Below, one piece after another: positions 58,401 through 64,000 of a stretch of DNA of 64,000 nt. The notes below the pieces were generated by a model. That model did not search any database. It had not been told where the DNA came from and saw nothing but the letters and a program-made list of their open reading frames with translations. Every line of letters starts with the position of its first letter. Position 1 is the stretch's first letter. Position numbers and translations under genes: made by a program. This DNA comes from Branchiostoma floridae. Lineage: Eukaryota; Chordata; Leptocardii; Amphioxiformes; Branchiostomatidae. Location of the stretch: assembly GCF_000003815.2 (NCBI RefSeq), contig NC_049985.1, positions 18,437,347 to 18,501,346 of the forward strand. The letters are read 5' to 3'.

Positions 58401-61400
58401 AGTTGAACCTGTACATACTAGCACAATCTTACTAGTCTCTGTAGATGTAGTTCTATAGTAAGGACTTTTTTTCTAAATATCAAGTTGTGCCATTAAGGCA
58501 CTACAACCTGTACTAAGCTTATTTGAGCATGAATGTACAAATGTTTAAAGGTTTTTCATTTCATTACACATTCATTCCTTCCTTCCTTCCTGTAGTGTGG
58601 ATGATTTCATCGTGGGTGACTCAGAAGATGACAGTGATGGTGATGATGATGTTTTCGGTCCGCGCCCCATCCACGTCATATCATCTTCATCCGATGAGGA
58701 TGAGTTTCAGAAGGGAATCATCGCTCGCTACCGTAGCCCCAAACCCACATCAGGTACCCACTTCTCCCCTCTCTGTAATTTACGATTATGGCAAAGGAAA
58801 AACCCTCCTGCCTGTAAGGCTTAACCCTTAAACTGCCAAACCCTGATATATCCGGCACACCTATACATGTCCTGTGTGCCGCGCCTGGTTATATCCGGGA
58901 TAGCGTATTCCCAAGAAGTAGCAGCTTTGCGCACGTCTAGCGCACAAACCCCGAAAATTAGGGACTTCGACCTTGATCGGGGGTTATTTTTCGGAGGTCA
59001 GCGGCCAACCCTGGCACTGATAGCATTTTATAGGGCTGAAAGTGAAACTCTGGCAGTTTAAGGCTTAAGAACAATGTTGTGTTTGGACCTGTTACCCTAC
59101 CAACCCTAGCGAAACCTGCCGACCCTGCATCCCTTTTGGGCCGGCCGCTGTTGATGGACATCAAAGATTTTTTATTCCAAATCCTCTCACAGCTCTCCTG
59201 TTTGTCACTCTGTTGTTAAGAGATTAAGGATTTAACAGTTCAATACGAGCCATCGCGATGATGTCACGGTGACGCAGTGGTAGGCAAAAATCAGGTGTTT
59301 GGCAAAATATTGATTTACAAATTAACCAGTAATTTGATCTGCTAATTTGAATATGAATTTTTAATCCAATCTACTGACATCCTGGTAGGCACCAGTCGTT
59401 GAATACCCCGGATATAAACAACAACAGCGATCGCTCGTATGTTGACATATGTATGGAAATTTTACTTCTTTCATCAGTTTCTTATAAATGTAGTAATGCT
59501 TGCAATGTATGGCTGTATAATTACATGACTCTACAGTATGATGTTGGGAATACCATGGTACCGCTATTAAACTTTGATGGATGACTTAAAAAAACAAGAG
59601 AGAATACAAACCTACTGACCCAAATCTTTTTCAGGACGGTATCAGTAACATACAATTAATTTTCATACGCCTGCATGCAGGGATGAATCTCCTTGAAACT
59701 CGGTATTCTGGCCATGCAGGACATTTGTGTTTATAGCAGGCGGCTATAGTTTCTAAGGTATCGGCCACTTCAGCAATGTACTTGTAATGGTTAGGCCACT
59801 TTGATTTCATTGGTTGGTTTCTGATTTTAGAGCAACATTGCTGTACTGAAACAGAGCAACATTGCTGTACTGAAACAGAGAAACATTGCTGTACTGGAAC
59901 AGAGCAACATTGCTGTACTGAAACAGAGCAACATTGCTGTACTGAAACAGAGAAGCATTGCTGTACTGGAACAGAGAAACATTGCTGTACTGAAACAGAG
60001 AAACATTGCTGTACTGAAACAGAGAAGCATTGCTGTACTGGAACAGAGAAACATTGCTGTACTGGAACAGAGAAACATTGCTGTACTGGAACAGAGAAAC
60101 ATTGCTGTACTGGAACAGAGAAACATTGCTGTACTGGAACAGAGAAACATTGCTGTACTGAACAGAGAAGCATTGCTGTACTGAAACAGAGAAACATTGC
60201 TGTACTGGAACAGAGAAACATTGCTGTACTGAAACAGAGAAACATTGCTACTGAAACAGAGAAACATTACCATACTGGAACAGAGAAACATTGCTGTACT
60301 GAAACAGAGAAACATTGTCTGTACTGAAACAGAGAAACATTGCTGTACTGGAACAGAGAAACATTGCTGTACTGAAACAGAGAAACATTGCTACTGAAAC
60401 AGAGAAACATTGTCTGTACTGGAACATTGACTTCATAAGACAACGTCTGTAGAAACAGTGTCAGTTTTCCTCCCCTTCTGGTTTCATCTTGCCTGCTTTT
60501 TGTGTCCGAGAGCTGATGAAATGAATCGTCAGGGACTCTGCAGTGCGCAAAGATTGGTTCTATGCCAGGTATCACCTGGAATTGCAGTGTCAGATGTGAC
60601 CTGTTGGTACACCAGGCTTATTGGAACCATGAAGACATGCCTTCCAAATGCTCCTACATGACTTGTAAGAGCCGTGTGGGTTTGTGGGGCCGCGTAGCAC
60701 AGTGGTAGTGTATTCGGCCCGTGACCGAGAGGTCGCCGGTTCGAATCCGCCTGCCGTGTTGCCGGTCTTGTGCCCTTGGGAAAGGCACTTTACACGACTT
60801 TCCTCACTTTACTCAAGTGAAAAATGAGTCGTCCCTCGGATAGGACGTTAAATGGAGGTCCCGTGTATGGGGAGAGCCATATTCCATGCACGTTAAAGAA
60901 CCCCCATACGTGCGATGGTGCGGTATGTGGATCAAAAACTTACAGTCTTGTGTTCGTCTTACGTACCGTGCTTGCAGCCCTCAGCCTAATGAGGTTAAGC
61001 ACGTATAACGAAGAAGAAGAAGAGAATGATATTCTGACGTCTGCACAAAATTGCAGCATCCCACTGTCACTTTCTTGTACAATTTGTCCTTCTGTTTCTA
61101 CCAAAAATTGGTTATGTACAATGCATTGTCTGGAATTGCATTATCAGATGCAACTTGTTGCATCATGCTTATTTGAACCTGCTTACTGAATGCACTGCTC
61201 CAAGGAAGGACTTAGGAGTGATATTTTGATGTCAGCACAGAATTATGATATCCCACTTTCTTGTGCATCTGTTATATACTACCCCAAAAAATGGCCATGT
61301 GCAAGGCTTTACCTGGAACTGCAGTTTCAATGGGACTTGTTAATGTTAGTACATCACACTTCGCACCATGGAGACATCTTTATGACCACCTTAGTGCACT

Positions 61401-63638
61401 GCTGTTAGCAATGATATTGCGATCTCGGCACAGAATTGTGCCATCCGACTTTCTACTGCCTCTGTTACTGCCAGGGAAAGCACTAACACTGTCCGTAACT
61501 CACTCATCTTCCGTAGAGTGTCTCCCCATTAAATTCTTCAAGCTATATCCTTATGAGCCAAGAAGCAGAGTGAATGACAACGGTTCCATTTGGACTCTGT
61601 GGAAATGACGCTTGTAACCGTTAGCTTTCTCCTGGTCCACTACAAATGTATTTGTCTCCTTCGCAGAACTGGCAGAAGTGTCCTCAAAACGAAGAACTTG
61701 TTGCATATTATTCTATATGTACAGCTCACCCAAAACGTATACCAGCAAGATTAATTAATCTGCCACCCCAATTTAGAGACTGAAATCTTCAGATCAAAAG
61801 AAACAAAAATGGGAGCTTCCACTGCAGTACCATAACAGGCTGCAAGGGTCCCCAAAATGTAATAGTTTCAAGATCTCATCAATAGAAGAAACATCCCCAA
61901 AAATCTGACCAGTGAATCAATTTTTTGTGGCATCTATTATTTCTTTATTTCAGGCACTCACTGGCCCATGTGACACAGGGACAAACATGAAAACAAAGAA
62001 TATGTACAACGTTTTAAAACAGTAGAGGCAGAGCCAGAAATTGGTGAAAAATTAATTCTGGTGAAAAGAGTCGGACCTAACTGCACTTCAATATCCGCAA
62101 GATGCGCTCTTCTGCCACCAGCTGCAAGACCTTACTGATCAAACATTTTACATTGTTGTTTAACCCTGCAGGCCTGAGGAGACCAAAGAAACCCGACTCT
62201 AGCAGGAAGGGTTCCCACCGTGTGCTGAGCAGCTCCTCCAGCGATGATGATCAACCCAGGATCCCCTCCTGGAGAGACGACACCCCCCTCAGGAAGAACA
62301 ACACCCCCCTCAGGAAGAACAACACCCCCTTAAGGAAGGAAGACACCCCCCTAAGGACAAACAACACCCCCTCAAGGAAGGAAGACACCCCCCTGAGAAA
62401 GCAGGTGCTCCAGAAGGCCTTCCTGACACCACAGGTTCCCCCCGGTAGGAAAATGTTACACCAGAAATCTCTGTGATAAAAGTTGACGTCACCAAGCCTT
62501 GATTTACTTCATACGTTTCCCGTAAGAGCCACTATATGGGATTAGCCTTATGAGGCTTGCTAAGCTTTAAATCCGGCCTGTAAATTTTGGTGATGCATCG
62601 TGTCAATATTGCTGGAAGTGGCTGCTATTAGACACTGAATTCAGATTAGTAGATTCAGGATATTTGTATTCAGGGACAGGGAAAGTGTTTTCAGGGAAAG
62701 TGTTTTCAGCACCAGGGACAGGGAAAGTGTTTTCAGCACCAGGGAAAATGTTTTCAGCACCAGATACAGGGAAAGTGTTTTCAACACCAGGGACAGGGGA
62801 AGTGTTTTCAAAACTGGGGACAGGGAAAGTGTTTTCAGCACCAGGGAAAGTGTTTTCAGCACCAGGGACAGGGAAAGTGTTTTCAGCACCAGGGACAGGG
62901 AAAGTGTTTTCAGGGACAGGGACAGGGAAAGTGTTTTCAGCACCAGGGGCAGGGAAAGTGTTTTCAGTACGAGGGGCAGGGAAAGTGTTTTCAGCACCAG
63001 GGACAGGGAAAGTGTTTTCAGTACCAGGGACAGGGAAAGTGGTTTCAGCACCAGAAGGAGTGATGTTTTTTCAGTGCTTTCTCTCATTGACCATTCATGA
63101 TTGATAAAACTAATGCATCAAGTAGGTCCCACATACTTAACAATAGATATAACTTGATTGTTATGTCTATCTTGAAGATTCTTGATTCCAAACAGGATTA
63201 CTTTCTCAGGGGAGTGAAAGAGGCCATTTACATCAGAGCCCACCAACCTTCCCTCAACCAAGCACCTTTGACATCTCACTTCCGGCCCGGATGAAAGCGT
63301 GTACGGATTTATGGTCTGACTCCGAAAATTGAAAATTGTAAGAGATATGATTTGTTTCTTTTATTCCTTCCTTCTTCCACCTAGGTTACAGCAAGCCCGC
63401 CCTGCCTGTGCCAAAACTCTCCACAGCGGCCAACCCCAGGTCCAAGTCCGCCTCAGAGACGAGCCTCAGCGCTGCTCCCAGACGAAACTCGGAGCCGGCG
63501 GATTTCCTTTCCTCTCTCTCCACACCTGCGCGGGGCAAGGCTCCGTCCTCCCCGTATGTCTCAGACTTCAGGAGGAACAGGGAGGAGTTGGTGAAGAAGC
63601 TTTACCAGCTGTACAACGAGACGGTCTTCGATAACAAG
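49329..63638 (+). CDS. GCNA: GCNA/ACRC-like germ-cell nuclear acidic peptidase, 5' part of gene
   Basis: Seven exons with GT-AG introns join in phase to 508 codons (1524 nt) and continue past the window. Residues 1-480 are disordered, Ser/Lys/Asp-rich, with SUMO-interaction-like motifs near 247-255, 285-294, 305-316 and 350-359. KEN motifs lie at 64-66 and 198-200, and a 7-residue repeat at 368-409. Residues 485-508 (FRRNREELVKKLYQLYNETV then FDNK) match the start of the SprT metalloprotease domain as it occurs in GCNA. In that family the protein is nuclear, enriched in germ cells, and helps clear SUMO-modified DNA-protein crosslinks. The HExxH catalytic exon, and the zinc finger and HMG box found in some relatives, are not in the window. 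A SPRTN-type protein is less likely because SPRTN has its SprT domain at the N-terminus. Confidence 0.85.
49738..50330 (+). CDS. GCNA: GCNA-like coding exon 2 (residues 42-239)
   Basis: Acceptor TTTTACAG ends at 49737; donor CCAA|GTAAGT follows 50330 (2 nt carried over). The exon encodes about 197 residues of low-complexity, Ser-, Lys- and Asn-rich sequence with no folded domain. Two KEN tripeptides occur in suitable context (DDKENRLP at 62-69 and AGKENSQG at 196-203), which could make the protein an APC/C-Cdh1 substrate. This is motif-based inference. Basic clusters (GGKKR, SRKKG) could serve nuclear import. Confidence 0.88.
50870..52060. repeat. Intronic degenerate tandem array, eight ~105-165-bp units
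   Basis: GAACGGTTTGTATCCTG.AGT followed by CATGGA starts near 50880, 51031, 51137, 51299, 51461, 51596, 51757 and 51919. AGGTTCAAACTGGGGGAAAA, GGAAGATTCCCTTTA and CACTACCCAGTCAGACAC blocks complete each unit. Most spacings are about 162 bp. It lies wholly in intron 2 of the GCNA-like gene. Confidence 0.92.
52061..52359. other. Unassigned intronic DNA, retroelement-like start
   Basis: CAGATTCAGCTTTATTCCTG near 52058-52078 resembles an antisense retroelement 3' end. The remainder, to the last array-like remnant ATCAGGTATAGGGAGTTA near 52308, is unassigned. Confidence 0.35.
52360..53035. promoter_or_regulatory. Candidate intronic regulatory island
   Basis: Unique sequence; 52370-52480 and 52790-53000 are CpG-richer. 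CAGGCGTCCAAAT (near 52960) is the inverse of ATTTGGACGCCTG (near 52916), an inverted pair about 30 bp apart. Function is inferred only. Confidence 0.3.
53036..53609. mobile_element. hAT-like MITE with exact 8-bp target duplication, carrying a nested element
   Basis: CAGGGTTGTAGCCAGC starts at 53044. The right end reads GCTGGCTACAACCCTG to 53601 (16-bp perfect inverted repeat). TTCCATGG flanks both sides (53036-53043 and 53602-53609), diagnostic of hAT insertion. Another CAGGG element (53242-53433) sits inside, so the host copy is older. A shorter relative is at 53994-54211. Confidence 0.93.
53237..53438. mobile_element. Nested CAGGGG-ended MITE, 5-bp direct repeat
   Basis: CAGGGGTGCCTAAGCA (53242-53257) and TGCTTAGGCACCCCTG (53418-53433) are perfect 16-bp inverted repeats. 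TCAAT directly flanks both sides (53237-53241 and 53434-53438). The interior is a short tandem array of (AC)GAATATTATGAAATTCGCA-like units. It is inserted in the hAT-like element at 53036-53609. Confidence 0.9.
53610..53993. other. Unassigned intronic DNA
   Basis: GGCATCCCTGGTCAATCAGA with ATTTCATGCTTGTCA near 53720 recurs from about 4322-4355, showing a dispersed repeat. The rest is unassigned. Confidence 0.4.
53994..54211. mobile_element. hAT-like MITE, second copy, 8-bp target duplication
   Basis: GTGTGTAC flanks the element exactly (53994-54001 and 54204-54211). The ends are CAGCTGGGTTGTAGCCAGCC (left, with a 3-base change after CAG) and GCTGCAACCCTG (right). The interior aligns with both flanks of the interrupted copy at 53044-53601 (GAAATCATTTT, TTTCCTGCATTTTGAGG, GTCCCCAGCTGCAAAA), confirming the family. 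Confidence 0.9.
54294..54306. promoter_or_regulatory. Heat-shock-element-like triplet
   Basis: TTCTAGAAATTTC contains three alternating TTC/GAA modules with the exact 5-bp phasing of a heat shock element. It lies in a region (54220-54440) full of CAAGAA/TTCTTG motifs, so it may be a by-product of that low-complexity sequence. Confidence 0.3.
54436..54613. mobile_element. pogo/Tigger-like MITE
   Basis: CAGTAGAAGCCGCTTAATTG at the left, and a right end whose reverse complement is CAGTAGAAGCCAGATAATTG, are flanked by TA (54436-54437 and 54612-54613). CAGTAGAA...GCTTAATTGC termini and TA targets fit the pogo branch of Tc1/mariner. Interior blocks TGCAATTATCCGG/GTGCAATTATCTGG repeat. 174 bp, non-coding. 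Confidence 0.88.
54904..54962 (+). CDS. GCNA: GCNA-like coding exon 3 (residues 239-258)
   Basis: Acceptor TTCCTGTGCAG and donor CAT|GTAAGT bound 59 nt, joining exon 2 through a split AAG codon. The peptide DRSRTSPVLVSSDSDDFES contains a hydrophobic VLV core followed by Ser/Asp, a classical SUMO-interaction motif. It ends with 1 nt carried over. Confidence 0.85.
55490..55690 (+). mobile_element. tRNA-derived SINE fragment
   Basis: An A-box-like TGCCGCAGTGG (near 55499) and B-box-like AGTTGGAATCC (55542-55552) precede the body TCTTGTGCCCTTGGGAAAGG, CTTTCCTCACTTTACTCA, CGTCCCTCGGATAGGACGT and GGGGAGAGCCA, shared with the fuller copy at 60686-61023. The 3' part is missing. Confidence 0.8.
55830..55928. 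repeat. Intronic direct repeat, copy 1 (copy 2 at 56325-56415)
   Basis: CTTCATTTCACAGGGATCCC, GTCTTGTTCGGA and AATTTCACCCCATCCCC recur at 56325-56415 in the same order with moderate divergence. Confidence 0.75.
56017..57272. other. Intron 3 remainder, no supported gene
   Basis: Apart from the repeat copy at 56325-56415 nothing is recognised. CTTTAAGAGACTCTTA-type inverted sequence lies near 56245-56280 (AAGAGTCTCTTA and its surroundings). The 150-codon frame at 56782-57234 lacks domains and is not called. Confidence 0.35.
57273..57336 (+). CDS. GCNA: GCNA-like coding exon 4 (residues 259-280)
   Basis: Acceptor TTGTGTCCTCAG and donor CCTAG|GTAAGT bound 64 nt. It joins exon 3 with a split codon (T|TT, Phe) and encodes FVQKLKTPTSSRPSKPSAAH then P, a Ser/Pro/Lys-rich linker. 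It carries 2 nt into exon 5. Short, but phase and both splice sites fit. Confidence 0.8.
57393..57500. mobile_element. ~108-bp near-perfect palindrome (foldback MITE)
   Basis: AGGAGAATTCTTGAACACAA on the left arm pairs with a right arm whose reverse complement is AGGAGAATTCTTGTACATAA. Pairing extends outward (AGTATA..../TATACT) and inward (CCAAGATGTA/TACATCCTGG). Only a few central bases are unpaired. Confidence 0.85.
57580..57667. repeat. Intronic direct repeat, copy 1 (copy 2 at 57977-58064)
   Basis: GAACTTGACATTGTAACCCT, GTAAAATATGGCCATCC and AGGCTGTTCCGTCTGCAGAC recur 397 bp downstream with few changes. The repeat is on both sides of a SINE 3' fragment (about 57728-57820: GGAGAGCCACATCTTGAGCA, GTTAAAGAACCCACCAC). 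Confidence 0.88.
57728..57820 (+). mobile_element. SINE 3'-region fragment
   Basis: GGAGAGCCAC, CATGTTAAAGAACCC and GTGAGTGGATCAAA match the 3' half of the SINE at 60686-61023. The tRNA-like head is absent. Confidence 0.7.
57977..58064. repeat. Intronic direct repeat, copy 2
   Basis: Same 88-bp sequence as 57580-57667, with ACATTGCAACCC and CATCCTGCGCCC as the main differences. Confidence 0.88.
58065..58595. other. Intron 4 remainder
   Basis: 58065-58215 is unique and CpG-rich (TCGGGCGCGATCCGGCCAAT). The rest is AT-rich, ending in a (TTCC)n tract just before the exon 5 acceptor. No gene. Confidence 0.35.
58596..58753 (+). CDS. GCNA: GCNA-like coding exon 5 (residues 280-332)
   Basis: Acceptor TTCCTTCCTGTAG and donor TCAG|GTACCC. 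The peptide is strongly acidic. VDDFIVGDSEDDSDGDDD and IHVISSSSDEDEF each have a hydrophobic core followed by an acidic/Ser stretch, so both resemble SUMO-interaction motifs. The DSEDDSDGDDD run accounts for the 'acidic' family name. It ends with RYRSPKPTS, which could be a CDK site. One nt is carried over. Confidence 0.88.
58821..59068. mobile_element. TTAA-flanked MITE (piggyBac/Kolobok-type)
   Basis: CCCTTAAACTGCCA (58825-58838) and TGGCAGTTTAAGGC (to 59064) are inverted repeats, flanked by TTAA at 58821-58824 and 59065-59068. The interior has inverted TATATCCGG.../...ATATCCGGG and GTGTGCCG blocks. A decayed relative is at about 10267-10408. Confidence 0.85.
59069..59828. other. Intron 5, unassigned part
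   Basis: No gene or clear repeat. 59225-59280 is CG-richer (CGATGATGTCACGGTGACGC). Confidence 0.35.
59829..60432. repeat. 24-bp intronic minisatellite, about 25 units
   Basis: GAAACAGAGAAACATTGCTG plus TACT, with GAAAC/GGAAC, GAGAAAC/GAGCAAC/GAGAAGC variants and some shortened or lengthened units (CATTGCTACTG, CATTGTCTGTACTG). It lies in intron 5 and gives spurious Cys/Phe/Ser-rich frames on the minus strand. Confidence 0.96.
60686..61023 (+). mobile_element. tRNA-derived SINE, near full length
   Basis: A box TAGCACAGTGG (60695-60705), B box GGTTCGAATCC (60738-60748). The body TCTTGTGCCCTTGGGAAAGG, CGTCCCTCGGATAGGACGTT and TGGGGAGAGCC, a 3' region CACGTTAAAGAACCC..GTGCGATGGTGCGG, and an (AAG)n tail follow. 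It lies in intron 5, sense to the host gene. Fragments are at 55490 and 57728. Confidence 0.88.
61024..62171. other. Intron 5, remaining 3' part
   Basis: Weak ~150-200-bp internal repetition is visible at 60540-61460 (GCACAGAATTGTG..ATC, CCCACTTTCTTGT, CCTGGAACTGCAGTTTCA variants). CCACTGCAGTACCATAACAG with ATCTGACC near 61818-61910 resembles the module family of 4160-5536. No gene. Confidence 0.45.
62172..62444 (+). CDS. GCNA: GCNA-like coding exon 6 (residues 333-423) with coding tandem repeat
   Basis: Acceptor AACCCTGCAG and donor CCCCG|GTAGGA give the correct phase on both sides; an alternative donor at ACAG|GTTCCC would break phase with exon 7. The N-terminal half has HRVLSSSSSDDD, a fourth SUMO-interaction-like motif. 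The C-terminal half is six tandem copies of a (N/E/D)(N/D)TPLRK heptad (residues 368-409), encoded by a 21-bp DNA repeat. TPxRK is a minimal CDK-type context. Confidence 0.87.
62276..62401 (+). repeat. 21-bp coding minisatellite, 6 units
   Basis: AACACCCCCCTCAGGAAGAA-type units repeat six times in frame inside exon 6. Variants give TPLRT and TPSRK. Length changes by one unit would keep the reading frame. Confidence 0.93.
62445..62654. other. Intron 6, 5' part
   Basis: Unassigned sequence between the exon 6 donor and the 27-bp minisatellite. Confidence 0.4.
62655..63058. repeat. 15/21/27-bp intronic minisatellite, 15 units
   Basis: The core GGGAAAGTGTTTTCA recurs 15 times, separated by GCACCA, GGGACA or GCACCAGGGACA. 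Units are therefore 15, 21 or 27 bp, all multiples of three, and both strands stay open. It lies in intron 6, 210 bp after the coding repeat. Confidence 0.95.
63059..63384. other. Intron 6, 3' part
   Basis: Unassigned; ends in the pyrimidine-rich tract CTTCCTTCTTCCACCTAG of the exon 7 acceptor. Confidence 0.4.
63385..63638 (+). CDS. GCNA: GCNA-like coding exon 7 (residues 424-508), start of SprT domain
   Basis: Acceptor TTCCACCTAG and donor AACAAG|GTGTGT. The split Gly codon joins exon 6. The first 60 residues are Ser/Pro/Ala-rich linker. SDFRRNREELVKKLYQLYNE followed by TVFDNK is the helix that opens the SprT-like zinc metalloprotease domain in GCNA proteins. It ends in phase 0, right before the expected Leu-Pro continuation. 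The catalytic HExxH segment must be in later exons outside the window. Confidence 0.9.
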
Positions 63639-63688
63639 GTGTGTGTGGGGTCAGCAGGCTGATCCAGAGTTCTGTGGCACACATCCTA

Positions 63689-63945
63689 CTACGCAGGGAC
63701 ATCCAACAGCATCCAGCTTGTCTGGATGTACCCTGCTTTCTCAACCGTCACTCTTAGTTCCTGTCGACAACCCCCCAAACCAGCTGTCAGCCAATCAGAG
63801 AATAGGCCTTTAAGTTTTCAAAAGGAATCTCTCATATATAAAGATAAGCTCATTTAGTATTTATAAGCAGGGCGGTCAGGAACTAAGAGTTACGGTTGAG
63901 AAAGCATCCAGACAGGCCGTTTCGCCGCTGGATGTCCCTGCGTAG
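63689..63945. mobile_element. MITE with ~85-bp terminal inverted repeats
   Basis: CTACGCAGGGACATCCA, CTGTCTGGATG-like and CTTTCTCAACCGT.ACTCTTA then GTTCCTG run inward from both ends as inverted repeats (63689 rightwards, 63945 leftwards). The centre has AT-rich CTCATATATAAAG. No clear target duplication was found. It sits 50 bp after the exon 7 donor. Confidence 0.82.
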
Positions 63946-64000
63946 GGGGTTGGTGGCACACTCTCACTATTATTTATTTGTATTATGTAAGTAAAAATTA

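Noticed and set aside
58754-58824. Read-through of exon 5 into a longer frame ending at 58824
   Set aside because: The donor TCAG|GTACCC gives the phase needed for exon 6, and the read-through peptide has no family resemblance.
59631-60575. Cys/Phe/Ser-rich open frames on the minus strand
   Set aside because: They come from the 24-bp minisatellite inside intron 5 of the GCNA-like gene.
60686-60760. Possible tRNA gene
   Set aside because: A and B boxes are present, but the sequence continues into a SINE body and (AAG)n tail, and no acceptor-stem pairing was found.
62435-62476. Alternative end of exon 6 at ACAG|GTTCCC or read-through to the stop near 62476
   Set aside because: Only the CCCCG|GTAGGA donor leaves the single G that pairs in phase with exon 7.
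62641-63104. Open frames of ~147 codons on both strands
   Set aside because: They are produced by the 15/21/27-bp intronic minisatellite, whose units are multiples of three.

Overview
This is a eukaryotic window, most likely from a lancelet (Branchiostoma) or another marine invertebrate deuterostome. The evidence is a split gene with canonical GT-AG introns, AT-leaning non-coding DNA, tRNA-derived SINEs, many short inverted-repeat transposons (MITEs) and numerous minisatellites. The lancelet assignment rests on remembered repeat style, not on a database search.

Only one protein-coding gene can be supported. It lies on the + strand in the last 15 kb and runs off the right edge. Seven coding exons (49329-49451, 49738-50330, 54904-54962, 57273-57336, 58596-58753, 62172-62444, 63385-63638) join in perfect phase into 508 codons. 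The product looks like the N-terminal part of GCNA/ACRC, the germ-cell nuclear acidic SprT-type metalloprotease involved in SUMO-linked DNA-protein crosslink repair. It is a disordered Ser/Asp/Lys-rich region with four SUMO-interaction-like motifs, two KEN motifs and a coding 21-bp repeat, followed by the first helix of the SprT domain. The catalytic exons lie beyond base 64000. A splice acceptor just before the start codon implies an upstream non-coding exon.

Positions 1 to about 48000 hold no recognisable gene. The region is a mosaic of four things: clean minisatellites (24, 15, 43, 22, 38, 66/70 and 59 bp units); degenerate tandem arrays with units near 100-190 bp; MITEs whose terminal repeats and target duplications can be read directly (PIF/Harbinger-like, TA-type, TTAA-type and CAGGG-ended hAT-like); and about a dozen non-repetitive, locally GC-richer islands of 150-900 bp that look like candidate cis-regulatory or conserved non-coding sequence.

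The introns of the GCNA-like gene carry the same material: a roughly 160-bp array, hAT-like elements with exact 8-bp target duplications (one with another element nested inside), a pogo/Tigger-like MITE, two SINEs plus a fragment, a TTAA MITE, and 24-bp and 27-bp minisatellites. Nearly all long open frames in the window come from tandem repeats. No bacterial-type system, CRISPR array, rRNA or functional tRNA gene was seen.
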